64,000 nucleotides of DNA from an uncultured Acidobacteriia bacterium (GTDB lineage: Bacteria > Acidobacteriota > Terriglobia > Bryobacterales > Bryobacteraceae). A program made the position numbers and the translations under genes. The stretch's first letter is position 1. Each line of letters opens with the position of its first letter. Positions 36,290-44,572 of this stretch are shown piece after piece. Below the pieces are notes generated by a model, which was given only the letters and a program-made list of their open reading frames with translations, was not told the DNA's origin and ran no database searches. The DNA is taken from NCBI GenBank assembly GCA_903900705.1, contig CAIUOG010000176.1:1-64000 (forward strand), in the 5' to 3' direction.

Positions 36290-36820
36290 ATGAAGAAGAA
36301 GCTCGTTCCGGTATTGGCCCTCGCCGCCCTCTGCTCGCTCGCCGCCTGGACCATGTTCGCGCAGGATAAGGCCGCGCCGTCATCGTCCCAGATTCTGAAA
36401 GGCGCCTACACCCGCATCAAAACCAACTTCCAGAAGGCAGCTGAGAAGATGCCGGAGGATCAGTACAACTACAAACCGGTGGACGCGGTGGAAACCTTCG
36501 GCCAGCGCGTCGCCCACATCGCCAACCAGATGGGTACCTGCTCCGCCCTGAATGGAGCGCGCAAACCCAGCAGCGCCGCGGGTAAGACCGCCAAGGCCGA
36601 TCTCGTGGCCGGTCTCGCCGAATCCTTCGCGGAATGCGACAAGGCCTTTGACGCGCTCACGGACGCCAACGCGATGGAGTCGGTTTCCGCTGGTCGTGGA
36701 ATGCAGCCGCGGATCAATGTGCTCTACGGCATTGTGGTCCACGCGAACGAAGTCTACGGCGCCATGGGTGTTTATATGCGCATCAAGGGTCTGGTTCCGC
36801 CATCGAGCGAAGGCCGGTAG
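36290..36820 (+). CDS. exported DinB-like four-helix protein
   Basis: A 176-residue protein with signal peptide (MKKKLVPVLALAALCSLAAWTMFAQ) and an upstream GAGGAA. The pattern ILKGAYTRIKTNFQKAAEKMPEDQYNYKPVDAVETFGQRVAHIANQM and the later VVHANEVYGAM correspond to the first and third helices of the DinB/YfiT fold, with His residues in metal-ligand positions. Most DinB proteins are cytoplasmic; an exported version is typical of acidobacteria. The thiol-transferase role known for some relatives cannot be assumed. Confidence 0.82.
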   Translation: MKKKLVPVLALAALCSLAAWTMFAQDKAAPSSSQILKGAYTRIKTNFQKAAEKMPEDQYNYKPVDAVETFGQRVAHIANQMGTCSALNGARKPSSAAGKTAKADLVAGLAESFAECDKAFDALTDANAMESVSAGRGMQPRINVLYGIVVHANEVYGAMGVYMRIKGLVPPSSEGR

Positions 36821-36828
36821 GATTCGCG

Positions 36829-36856
36829 CTGTTAAACTCCGCCCTGTTAAACTCCG
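36829..36856. repeat. 13-base tandem duplication in front of membrane-protein gene
   Basis: CTGTTAAACTCCG occurs at 36829-36841 and again at 36844-36856, a 15-base period. The second copy ends 3 bases before the ATG at 36860, so the duplication occupies the ribosome-binding region, which has no clear Shine-Dalgarno sequence. Confidence 0.7.
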
Positions 36857-36859
36857 GTG

Positions 36860-38497
36860 ATGCGTTTGCGCGCGGCGCTCATCGTGGTCTCGCTTTTACT
36901 CGTTGGTCTCTACTACCGCTGGGGCGCGCACGCAGCGGGAGTGGATTTCCAGTGGGATGGACATGCCGGCGGCTACTACAATCTTCTGGCGCAGGGCTTC
37001 GCGGCGGGGCACCTATACCTCCCCGTGAGCCCGTCGCCGGAACTGCTCTCCAAAACGAACCCGTGGGACCCCGCGGTGGACGACTCCCTCAAGCTCTACG
37101 ACGCCGCGTTGTTCCACAATCGCTACTACCTCTATCACGGCATCGCTCCGGCGCTGGTCCTGTTTCTGCCCTTCCGCCTGCTCACCCACCGGGACCTCCC
37201 CGAAAACTTCGCCTCCTTCCTCTTCTGCTTTGCCGGCTATCTTTTCTCTGCGGCCGCGCTTCTTCAGTTGATTCGCTCCGGCCCCCTCCGCACCTCGTTC
37301 CTTCTGCTCGCTCTGGGGCTGACGACGGGCATTCCGTTTCTGCTGAACCGCACGTGGGTTTACGAAATCGCCATCGCGGCCGGGTACTGTTTTTCCTCCG
37401 CCGCGCTGTGCTGTCTTCTGGGCGGAATGGCGGTGAACTCCCGTCGCTGGTTCGCCGCCGGCGGACTCGCCTGCGGTCTCGCCATCGCGAGCCGTCCGCA
37501 CCTTGGTTTGTTCGCCGTTGCTTTCTTCGCGCTGATGCTTCTGCGCAGGCCTCGCGCCCTGCCCGCGTTTCTGCTGCCCCTGCTGCTCGCGGGTCTCGGG
37601 ATCGGCCTCTACAACGAACAGCGCTTCGGCAACCCCACTGAGTTCGGTATGACGTACCTGCTCACCGGCAGGAACCAGAACAAAGTCCGCCCCGCACTGG
37701 CCAACGTCGCCCCGGAGTCTTTCTATTTGCTCGCCGCGCCGCCACGGACCGGGCCTGTGTTCCCCTGGCTCCGCATGGCCTGGCCACCTGCGGAAATCTC
37801 ACGTCCCCGGGACTTCTATCTGGAACCCTCCGTCGGCGCGCTGTGGCTGGCCCCGTTTCTTCCTTTCATCCTGCTGCTGCCCGGACGACCCGGTCCACAC
37901 CGCCTGCTCTGTCTGCTGTTTGCACTCGCCTCCGGCGGCATTTTCCTTTTTCTTGCTTCCACAGGCTGGAGCACGCAGAGGTATGAAGTGGACTTTCTTC
38001 CCGCGCTGGTGCTGGTTTCGCTCGTCTGCCTCGCCGGTCTCCGCAATCCGCTTGCGCGGACCGTCGCCACATTGCTGATCCTCGGCGGCATCTCCGTCAA
38101 CCTTGCGATCGCGGTCGGTGGCCCCCTCGACGAGATGCTCCGAAATCGCCCAGACCGCTTTGTTCGTCTTTCACAACTCCTCACGCCGTTGGAACGCTAC
38201 CGGCTGCGCCTCGACGCGCCGTTCTCGCTCCGCTGCCCGGTCTCCGGTTGGCGCACACTACTCTCCGTGGGCGGCACTCTCTTCCGGTACGAACTTGTGG
38301 CCGAAGGCGAACGGACTCTGGTTTCGCGCCGTTTCGATTCGGAAGTTCGGGCCGATGTGGGCGAGGTCCGCGAGGTGGAAGTCCGCTATGCCGCCGGGGA
38401 CCTTGTGGTGCTCTCGAACGGCGTTGAGCGGCTGCGCCACCGCCTCGGTCACCTGCTCACGGCGCCGGTTGATCTCGAAGGTGCCTGCAGGCCCTGA
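36860..38497 (+). CDS. polytopic membrane protein, GT-C glycosyltransferase-like
   Basis: A 545-residue protein (ATG at 36860; a GTG directly before would add one residue). About ten to twelve membrane helices can be drawn from residue 5 to about 420, with an early extracytoplasmic loop WDGHAGGYYNLLAQGFAAGHLYLP. That loop resembles the first periplasmic loop of dolichol-phosphate-sugar-type (GT-C) enzymes. A soluble C-terminal part of about 110 residues follows. No DxD-type motif is evident, so the enzymatic assignment is weak. It is followed at 46 bases by the metalloprotease. Confidence 0.75.
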   Translation: MRLRAALIVVSLLLVGLYYRWGAHAAGVDFQWDGHAGGYYNLLAQGFAAGHLYLPVSPSPELLSKTNPWDPAVDDSLKLYDAALFHNRYYLYHGIAPALVLFLPFRLLTHRDLPENFASFLFCFAGYLFSAAALLQLIRSGPLRTSFLLLALGLTTGIPFLLNRTWVYEIAIAAGYCFSSAALCCLLGGMAVNSRRWFAAGGLACGLAIASRPHLGLFAVAFFALMLLRRPRALPAFLLPLLLAGLGIGLYNEQRFGNPTEFGMTYLLTGRNQNKVRPALANVAPESFYLLAAPPRTGPVFPWLRMAWPPAEISRPRDFYLEPSVGALWLAPFLPFILLLPGRPGPHRLLCLLFALASGGIFLFLASTGWSTQRYEVDFLPALVLVSLVCLAGLRNPLARTVATLLILGGISVNLAIAVGGPLDEMLRNRPDRFVRLSQLLTPLERYRLRLDAPFSLRCPVSGWRTLLSVGGTLFRYELVAEGERTLVSRRFDSEVRADVGEVREVEVRYAAGDLVVLSNGVERLRHRLGHLLTAPVDLEGACRP

Positions 38498-38543
38498 TGT
38501 CCCGCGGTGCGCGGCCCGGCCCGTTCCCTGTTACCCTGTTGTG

Positions 38544-41174
38544 ATGTTGCGATTGCCGACCGCGTCACGCCTTTGCTTCCAGTTCTGCTTCTTCACGTTC
38601 TGTTCCGCGCTGCTCTTCGCTCAGAGAGGCGGCGCTCCCGCCGGCGGAGCCGCACCCGCGGGCCGCGTTCCCACTATTGAGGAGCGCACCGCCGGTTTGC
38701 AGAAGCTCGACGGCTTTTTCCCCCTTTACTGGGAAGAGCGCACCGGGAATCTGCTGCTCGAAATCCCCCGCTTTGACAGTGAATTTCTTTACACCACCGG
38801 CCTCGCCGCCGGCCTGGGCTCGAACGACATCGGACTTGACCGTGGTCAGGGTGGCCAGGGACGCCTGGTGACATTTCAGCGCGTTGGCCCGAAAGTCTTC
38901 CTCATGCAGGGGAATGAGTCCTTCCGCTCCACCAGTTCCAACCCCGCTGAGCGCCGCTCTGTGGCGGACTCCTTCGCCAAATCCATCCTCTGGGGTTTCA
39001 CCGTCGCGGCGGAATCGAACGGGCGCGTTCTGGTGGACGCCACGCCCTTCTTCCTGCGGGACGGTCACGGCGCGGGTGGCTCTCTCCGGCCCGGCCCTTA
39101 CCGTGTCGATCCCGCGCGCAGCGCCGTTTACATGTCCCGGACCAAGGCCTTCCCGAAGAATACGGAAGTCGAGGTCACGCTCACCTTTGCCTCCGACGGC
39201 GGTGGCGGACGCGGCGGCTTCGGTGGCGGTCCTTCTCAGGGCCCGCCGCAGATCGGGGCTGCCGGAGGACGCGGCGGTGGTGGCTTTGGCGGTGGCCTCT
39301 TCTCCGGCACGGTCGCCAGCGTGACGCCCAGCGCGGAAGCCGTCACTCTGCGGGAACACTACTCGCTGGTGGAACTTCCGGATGACAAGTACGTCCCCCG
39401 CGAGGATGACCCCCGCGCTGGCTACGGCGGCCTGACTTACATGGATTACTCCACGCCCATCGGCGAGCCCATGGTCAAGCACTTCGTCCGCCGCCACCGC
39501 CTGGTGAAGAAAGATCCCACTGCGGAGATGAGCGAGCCCGTGAAGCCCATCGAATACTGGGTCGATTCCGGCGCCCCCGAAGATGTTCGCAAAGCACTGG
39601 TGGAAGGCGCCAGCTGGTGGAGCCAGGCCTTCGAAGCGGCGGGCTTCAAAAACGCCTTCAAAGTCGCGGTGCTGCCCGATGGCGCGGACCCGATGGACAT
39701 CCGGTACAACATGATCAACTGGGTGCATCGCTCCACCCGCGGCTGGAGCACTGGTGGTTCCGTCTCAGACCCCCGTACCGGCGAAATCATTAAAGCAACC
39801 GTGACGCTCGGCTCCCTCCGTGACCGGCAGGATTACATGATCTTCGAGGGCCTGCTTTCCCCGTACACCACGGGCTCTGAAAAGCCGGAGATCCTCTACC
39901 AGACCGCGCTCAAGCGGATTCGGCAACTGGCCGCGCATGAGGTCGGCCACACGCTGGGCCTTGGCCACAACTACTACGACAGCGAAAAGGGCTGGATCTC
40001 CGTGATGGATTACCCCCATCCCCAGGAAAAGCTGCTCGCGGATGGCTCCATCGACATTTCGGATGCCTATCCGGCGCGCATCGGTGATTGGGACAAAGTT
40101 GCCATCAACTACGGCTACCGCCAGTTGCCCGTTGGCGATGAGGCTCCGGTGCTGAATAAGATTCTGAATGACGCCTGGGCGCAGGATCTTCGCTATATGA
40201 CGAACCAGGACACGGACAGCAATCCCCGCGTCGACCAGTGGTCCAACGGGGTCAATCAGGCGGACGAACTCAACCGGCTGATGAAGGTCCGCCGCTCCGC
40301 CCTGAGCCGCCTGGGCGAACACACGATCCGCACCGGCGCGCCGATGGCGACTATCGAAGAACCCTTTGTGCCGATCTTCATGTACCACCGCTATACGGTG
40401 GAATCGACGGCTTCCATGGTGGGCGGGGTGGATTACATTTACGGCATGCGCGGTGATGGCCGCACGACCGTGAAGTGGGAATCGGCAGCCAACCAACGCA
40501 AAGCTCTTGACGCTTTGGCCGCCACTTTGAAACCCGCTGAACTGACGGTGCCGAAGCAGATTCTGGATGCCATTCCGCCCCGTCCGCCGGGTTACGGTCG
40601 TCACCGCGAACTCTTCCCCCGCACCACCGGGGATGGTTTCGACCCCCTGAGCCCCGCCACCGTCGCTTCCGATGTGACGGTCGGCTTCGTGCTGCAACTG
40701 GACCGTGCTGCCCGCATGGTGGCGCAGCATGCGGTTGACCCCACGTTGCCCGGTCTCGAAGAAGTGATCGACCGCCTGACGAAGGCTACTTTTGATGCGC
40801 CCGTGGCGACCCCCTACGAAGCGGAAGTCCGTCGCGCCGAAGAGCGCGTCCTGGTCGACCGCGTGATGTGGCTCGCTACCGGCGCGCCCAACGGCCAGGT
40901 GCGCGCCATCGCGTCTCTCAAGCTGCAGAAGCTGGCGGCGCGCCTGCGGACCGACGCCGGCGCCAGCGAGGCGGAACAGGCGCAGCACACCCTGCTCGCA
41001 GCCGACATCAAGCGCTTCCTCGAACGCCCGGCCGAGACGATGAAAAACATCGCCCCGCCCGACGCGCCCCCGGGAGCTCCGATCGGTGACACTGGTAACG
41101 ACTGGCTGGCGCCCGCGCCCTGGACGATCCCGTCCGGCGCGTCTGCGCAGGACAATTCATTGCCGCCGATGTAG
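38544..41174 (+). CDS. exported zinc metalloprotease (DUF5117/DUF5118/DUF4953 family)
   Basis: An 876-residue protein from the ATG at 38544 with a signal peptide (FCFFTFCSALLFAQ). The long open frame upstream is a shadow of the membrane-protein gene. The N-terminal beta-rich part contains FPLYWEERTGNLLLEIPRFDSEFLY and a Gly-rich insert (about residues 215-250). The metzincin-like zinc site HEVGHTLGLGHNYYDS (HExxHxxGxxH) lies in the middle, followed by SVMDYPHP (Met-turn). The C-terminal part carries SVMDY/EEPF-like segments of the family. It probably cleaves proteins in the periplasm; no substrate is known. Confidence 0.92.
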   Translation: MLRLPTASRLCFQFCFFTFCSALLFAQRGGAPAGGAAPAGRVPTIEERTAGLQKLDGFFPLYWEERTGNLLLEIPRFDSEFLYTTGLAAGLGSNDIGLDRGQGGQGRLVTFQRVGPKVFLMQGNESFRSTSSNPAERRSVADSFAKSILWGFTVAAESNGRVLVDATPFFLRDGHGAGGSLRPGPYRVDPARSAVYMSRTKAFPKNTEVEVTLTFASDGGGGRGGFGGGPSQGPPQIGAAGGRGGGGFGGGLFSGTVASVTPSAEAVTLREHYSLVELPDDKYVPREDDPRAGYGGLTYMDYSTPIGEPMVKHFVRRHRLVKKDPTAEMSEPVKPIEYWVDSGAPEDVRKALVEGASWWSQAFEAAGFKNAFKVAVLPDGADPMDIRYNMINWVHRSTRGWSTGGSVSDPRTGEIIKATVTLGSLRDRQDYMIFEGLLSPYTTGSEKPEILYQTALKRIRQLAAHEVGHTLGLGHNYYDSEKGWISVMDYPHPQEKLLADGSIDISDAYPARIGDWDKVAINYGYRQLPVGDEAPVLNKILNDAWAQDLRYMTNQDTDSNPRVDQWSNGVNQADELNRLMKVRRSALSRLGEHTIRTGAPMATIEEPFVPIFMYHRYTVESTASMVGGVDYIYGMRGDGRTTVKWESAANQRKALDALAATLKPAELTVPKQILDAIPPRPPGYGRHRELFPRTTGDGFDPLSPATVASDVTVGFVLQLDRAARMVAQHAVDPTLPGLEEVIDRLTKATFDAPVATPYEAEVRRAEERVLVDRVMWLATGAPNGQVRAIASLKLQKLAARLRTDAGASEAEQAQHTLLAADIKRFLERPAETMKNIAPPDAPPGAPIGDTGNDWLAPAPWTIPSGASAQDNSLPPM

Positions 41175-41207
41175 TGGGTAGCCAGGCCGCCGCGTTAACC
41201 TGGAAGC

Positions 41208-41948
41208 GTGACGCCCTCACTCCTCAGCAAAGCCGATGCCCTGCCGGTCCACTCGCGGACGCCTCCCGAGTGGGCCCGGGCCGTTCTTCAGGACCCCATC
41301 GCCCTGCTGATCGACCACGCCTTCCTCGAAAGGAAGGCCGCTCAGAACGCTATCGAGTTGCTGACCCGCTGGCCCGGGGAGTGGATGCCCGGCTGGATTG
41401 AAACCATGACCGGCGTGGCGCGCGACGAAGCCGCTCACCTCTCGCAAGTCACGCGCATTCTCACCCGGCGTGGTGGTCGTCTGGGACGCGGCCATCGCAA
41501 CCCTTACGCGAAGAAGCTCCGGACCCTGGTGCGACTGGGCGGCACTGCGGAACCGCTGGACCGCGTCCTGGTGTCGGCACTCATTGAGGTGCGCTCCTGC
41601 GAGCGGTTTGCGGCGCTGGCCGCGGTCGCGGAAGACGCCGAACTCGCCGCGCTGTATAAGGCACTCTTCTCATCGGAAATGGGCCACTACAAGGTGTTCC
41701 TGCGCCTTGCTCAGAAGATCTCCGGCCGCGCGGTGGCGAATACGCGGTGGGAACAGCTACTGGCGGAAGAAGCGCGGATCCTGGCAGAGCAGGAACCCGG
41801 CCCCCGGATGCATTCCGGGCTACCTGTTGAACCCCTGCCTACTCCACCCTTGTCTACTCCACCCCGTGCTGCCGAAGCTTCACAATCTGTTCGGAAGTCA
41901 GGCCCGTTATCCCCGTCGCCCGCAGATTCCGCAGATAGTCTTCCGTAA
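41208..41948 (+). CDS. miaE: tRNA-(ms2io6A) hydroxylase, MiaE-like
   Basis: A 246-residue di-iron enzyme that hydroxylates the isopentenyl group of modified A37 in tRNA. The start is a GTG at 41208 with little ribosome-site support. The diiron ligands are visible as ERKAAQ, DEAAH, SCERFAAL and SEMGHY, in the ferritin-like four-helix order. The family is about 190-210 residues. The last 40 or so residues here are Pro/Ser-rich, come from two near-repeats of CTACTCCACC, and overlap the convergent gene by 95 bases, so this tail looks like read-through of a lost stop codon. Confidence 0.85.
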   Translation: MTPSLLSKADALPVHSRTPPEWARAVLQDPIALLIDHAFLERKAAQNAIELLTRWPGEWMPGWIETMTGVARDEAAHLSQVTRILTRRGGRLGRGHRNPYAKKLRTLVRLGGTAEPLDRVLVSALIEVRSCERFAALAAVAEDAELAALYKALFSSEMGHYKVFLRLAQKISGRAVANTRWEQLLAEEARILAEQEPGPRMHSGLPVEPLPTPPLSTPPRAAEASQSVRKSGPLSPSPADSADSLP

Positions 41949-42615
41949 CGCCGTGGGCGGTGAGATCAATCAGTTCCTGTGACCGGAAACGGTACCCGAG
42001 ATCCATCGCCATCTGCGCCAGTTCCGTGCGTACGCCATGTTTCTTCAGGTCGATGAAGTCGCCGGCTGTAAAGCCCCGGTAACCCGCTTCCTGCAGGCTT
42101 CGCACAGACTCCGGGGTGACTCTGAATCGCCGCATCTCCAGCAGGTCATCGGTGGACGCCCGCAGGCCCGCTTCCTTTGCGGTGCGGGCAAACTCCAGGT
42201 TCACGCCATCCAGCGTCATGCGGAAGAGTTGCTCCTGGTCCGGCGTCGCATACCCGAGTTCCCGAAGCTCCCGGACAAACTCGTCGTTGGGTTGAAACGT
42301 CCACGTGCCGGAACCCTTGCCGAAAAACATGCGGCCCTCGCAGACCAGCCTGCCGGCATCCTGCACATACTCAAACTGCACCGGTCCGACCGAATTCAGA
42401 GAACCCTGCCGGAAGTTTCGGAAGTTTGACACTGGCACCTGGTTGTTTTCCTGGGACCAGTTCCCGATGCGCGTCCGGATCACGGTGAAGTCCACGCGGC
42501 CCGAATCGGCAAAGCGCCGTTCCACCCGCCATTCCTGCTTCGGTGTCGCAGTATTCGCCAGCACCGCCGCCACCAGAATCCCGCCTAAGATGAGCGCTTC
42601 CCGTCCGTAGACCAT
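41854..42615 (-). CDS. membrane-anchored protein with five ~28-residue helical (HGV) repeats
   Basis: A 253-residue protein with an N-terminal hydrophobic segment (LILGGILVAAVLANTA). A beta-rich middle (FTVIRTRIGNWS, GRMFFGKGSGTWTFQ) precedes five repeats of the pattern (E/D)-hydrophobic-x-x-L-x-x-x-GY...(D/E)LI-x-L-x-x-HGV, at about residues 105-253. The same repeat forms the tail of the M56 peptidase encoded directly upstream. The ATG abuts the peptidase stop (TAAATG), implying translational coupling. I do not recognise an assigned family. A partner, ligand or inhibitor of the sensor peptidase is a reasonable inference. Confidence 0.85.
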   Translation of the reverse strand: MVYGREALILGGILVAAVLANTATPKQEWRVERRFADSGRVDFTVIRTRIGNWSQENNQVPVSNFRNFRQGSLNSVGPVQFEYVQDAGRLVCEGRMFFGKGSGTWTFQPNDEFVRELRELGYATPDQEQLFRMTLDGVNLEFARTAKEAGLRASTDDLLEMRRFRVTPESVRSLQEAGYRGFTAGDFIDLKKHGVRTELAQMAMDLGYRFRSQELIDLTAHGVTEDYLRNLRATGITGLTSEQIVKLRQHGVE

Positions 42616-44094
42616 TTAGATCACCCCCGCGCGCTTCAAACGGACCACCTGCTTCAGCGTCAGCTGCGTCCCGTACTGCCGGGCCTCCTGCAAATTCCCG
42701 GCTCCGAGTCCGCAGTCCTGGGCCTCAATCACTTCCTGCACTGTTACGTTTTTGAAGCCATGCTCTTTCAGCGCATGGAACAGTTCGGGGCGCACGCCGC
42801 GCTGGTGCAGCTCAATGGCATCCCGCAGCGTGGCGGCCTCCAGACCAGCCTCTTTCACTTCCCGCGTATACTCGGGCGAAACGCCATGGTTGTGCAGGTC
42901 CACGATTTCCTGCGCACTCAGCTTGCCCCATCCGCAGTCTTTGATGCCCCGGATGTAGTCGGCGCCGACGCCATGGTTTTTGAGGCTGATGATGTCGTCC
43001 ACCTGCATGTCGCCGTACCCGCTCGCCACCAGCGCCGCCAGCAATGAGCCTGGCCTCGCGGGCCCCACGCGCATCCCGGCCTTTGGCGCAGCCGTTTGCG
43101 CATAAGCGATCCACGAGGGTGCGGACGCGCCTGCCCCGATACACGCGAGCAACACCACCACGGATAATGCCACCCGCCGCAGCGACGTCCGCGGCTGCGC
43201 CGGGAACTTCGCGTCCAGCAGGGTTTCGATTCGCTCGCCGAGGCGCGACGAACGGTCCGCCATCCCGGTGGCCAGCAACTCACTGCGCCGCAACCGGCAC
43301 AACTCAAACAGCCGCGCCAGCGTCGCCGCGTAGGGTCGCGGAGCGCCGGTCGCCGCCACTACCCACTCGTCGCAGGCCAGTTCGCGTTCACGCTCGATGT
43401 TCCGCAACACGAACAGCGCCACCGGATGAATGGCCAGCACCGCGCCCGCCAGCCGCGCCAGAAGATTGCTCCACTGGTCTCCGCGCTTCAGGTGCGCAAT
43501 CTCATGCAGCAGGATGTGGTCGAGTTCAGCATCCGAGATCTCGCGCAGCAGACTGGCAGGCAGGATGACTGCCGGTCTTCGGAATCCGCACGCCATGGGT
43601 GAAACGATTTCGTCGGATGCCAGAACCTCGCCCGGCAGCCCCGCCATATGCCGCCGGAAACGCGACGCTACCGGATCCGGCACCGGACGGCACCGCCGGA
43701 CAATCCCGCGAACCCGCCGGTAGCTGAAACCGAGTTGCAGCAGGAACAGACCGGCCATCAGGCCCCACCCGATCATCAGCGCCGAAGGAGCATTCCCGGC
43801 CCGAACCTGATGGCTGTTCGCCGCTGCGGTGCTTGCCGCAGGCGCGGCAGTTCGCGCAGGCGCGAGGACAATCAGCGCTGACTTTGGACTGCTTTCCCGC
43901 CGGGTCGATTTCATCAGCGGCAACAGGAGTACTGCCCCCAGCACCGTCCACCAGATGGCGTGCCGCGTCGCCGCATTGGGTCCGCGGAAGACCCGCAGCG
44001 CCAACCAGACGCCGCCCGCGATCACCGCACTCTGCCAGAGGCAGTTCAGCTGCATGAGCAGCGTTCCATTCGCCACTTCCTGAAATCCGGTCAC
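42616..44094 (-). CDS. BlaR1-type M56 membrane peptidase with C-terminal helical repeats
   Basis: A 492-residue protein starting at a GTG that overlaps the blaI stop by one base. The N-terminus has four membrane helices; the cytoplasmic zinc site is LLHEIAHLKRGD (HExxH), followed by ERERELACDEWVV with the third ligand. After the last helix (VALSVVVLLACIGAGASA), the usual beta-lactam-sensor domain is replaced by five ~28-residue repeats ending in HGV or similar (about residues 350-492). In BlaR1/MecR1 systems this peptidase senses a ligand and inactivates the BlaI repressor. Here the sensed molecule is unlikely to be a beta-lactam. Confidence 0.93.
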   Translation of the reverse strand: MTGFQEVANGTLLMQLNCLWQSAVIAGGVWLALRVFRGPNAATRHAIWWTVLGAVLLLPLMKSTRRESSPKSALIVLAPARTAAPAASTAAANSHQVRAGNAPSALMIGWGLMAGLFLLQLGFSYRRVRGIVRRCRPVPDPVASRFRRHMAGLPGEVLASDEIVSPMACGFRRPAVILPASLLREISDAELDHILLHEIAHLKRGDQWSNLLARLAGAVLAIHPVALFVLRNIERERELACDEWVVAATGAPRPYAATLARLFELCRLRRSELLATGMADRSSRLGERIETLLDAKFPAQPRTSLRRVALSVVVLLACIGAGASAPSWIAYAQTAAPKAGMRVGPARPGSLLAALVASGYGDMQVDDIISLKNHGVGADYIRGIKDCGWGKLSAQEIVDLHNHGVSPEYTREVKEAGLEAATLRDAIELHQRGVRPELFHALKEHGFKNVTVQEVIEAQDCGLGAGNLQEARQYGTQLTLKQVVRLKRAGVI

Positions 44095-44480
44095 TATTTT
44101 TCTCCCTTCTGCAGCAACTGACGAATTCGCTGCAGTTCACTCCCGCTCAGTTCCTCGTCTTCAATCAGATTCAGCACCAGCAGATCCGCCGAATTCCCGA
44201 AGAACCGGCTCACCAGATGCCGTACCGCATTGCTGCTGGCCTCTTTCCGCCCCATCACCGGTTCGTAGACGAAGGCCCGACCCTCTTTCGCCTTGCTGTG
44301 CGTCACATGGCCCTTCTGTTCCAGAATCCGCAACGTCGTCAGGACGGTGTTGTATGCCAGCGCCGGCTCCCCAGGCAGTGCTTCCGCCACTTCGTTCACC
44401 GTGGCGGCGCCGCGGTTCCACAGCACATCCATTAAACGAAGTTCGGCCTCGGTCAGGTTCGGAGATTGTTTGCGTGCCAG
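44094..44480 (-). CDS. BlaI/MecI-family transcriptional repressor
   Basis: A 128-residue winged-helix repressor that dimerises on operators upstream of its own operon. The ATG at 44432 would cut off helix 1 (LTEAELRLMDVLWNRG). The frame remains open upstream, and the only suitable codon with a ribosome site is CTG at 44480, with AGGAAGG (44488-44494) exactly 7 bases away. The recognition helix is within NTVLTTLRILEQKGHVTHSKAKEGRAFVYEP. It is the first gene of the repressor-peptidase-repeat-protein operon. BlaI-type repressors are about 120-130 residues, which this start matches. Confidence 0.92.
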   Translation of the reverse strand: MARKQSPNLTEAELRLMDVLWNRGAATVNEVAEALPGEPALAYNTVLTTLRILEQKGHVTHSKAKEGRAFVYEPVMGRKEASSNAVRHLVSRFFGNSADLLVLNLIEDEELSGSELQRIRQLLQKGEK

Positions 44481-44495
44481 ATTCGCGCCTTCCTT

Positions 44496-44555
44496 TCAAC
44501 TATGGAATTAAGAGTAAATCCGTCGGAGGCGTTTGTCAACTATGGAATTAAGAGT
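44496..44555. repeat. two 20-base direct repeats, likely tandem BlaI operator
   Basis: TCAACTATGGAATTAAGAGT occurs at 44496-44515 and again identically at 44536-44555, a 40-base spacing, or about four helix turns. Each copy contains an imperfect dyad (ACT...AGT). They overlap the -10 and -35 of the blaI promoter. Confidence 0.85.
44511..44539 (-). promoter_or_regulatory. blaI operon promoter with overlapping operators
   Basis: On the minus strand a perfect TTGACA (44534-44539) is followed by 17 bases and TACTCT (44511-44516). The predicted start of transcription near 44504 leaves a 24-base leader to the CTG start codon. The -35 lies in the upstream operator copy and the -10 in the downstream one. 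Confidence 0.75.
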
Positions 44556-44572
44556 GCTGCGCGTTCACGCAT

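Noticed and set aside
39765-40988. 407-residue minus-strand open frame
   Set aside because: Antisense to the metalloprotease with the clear HExxHxxGxxH motif.
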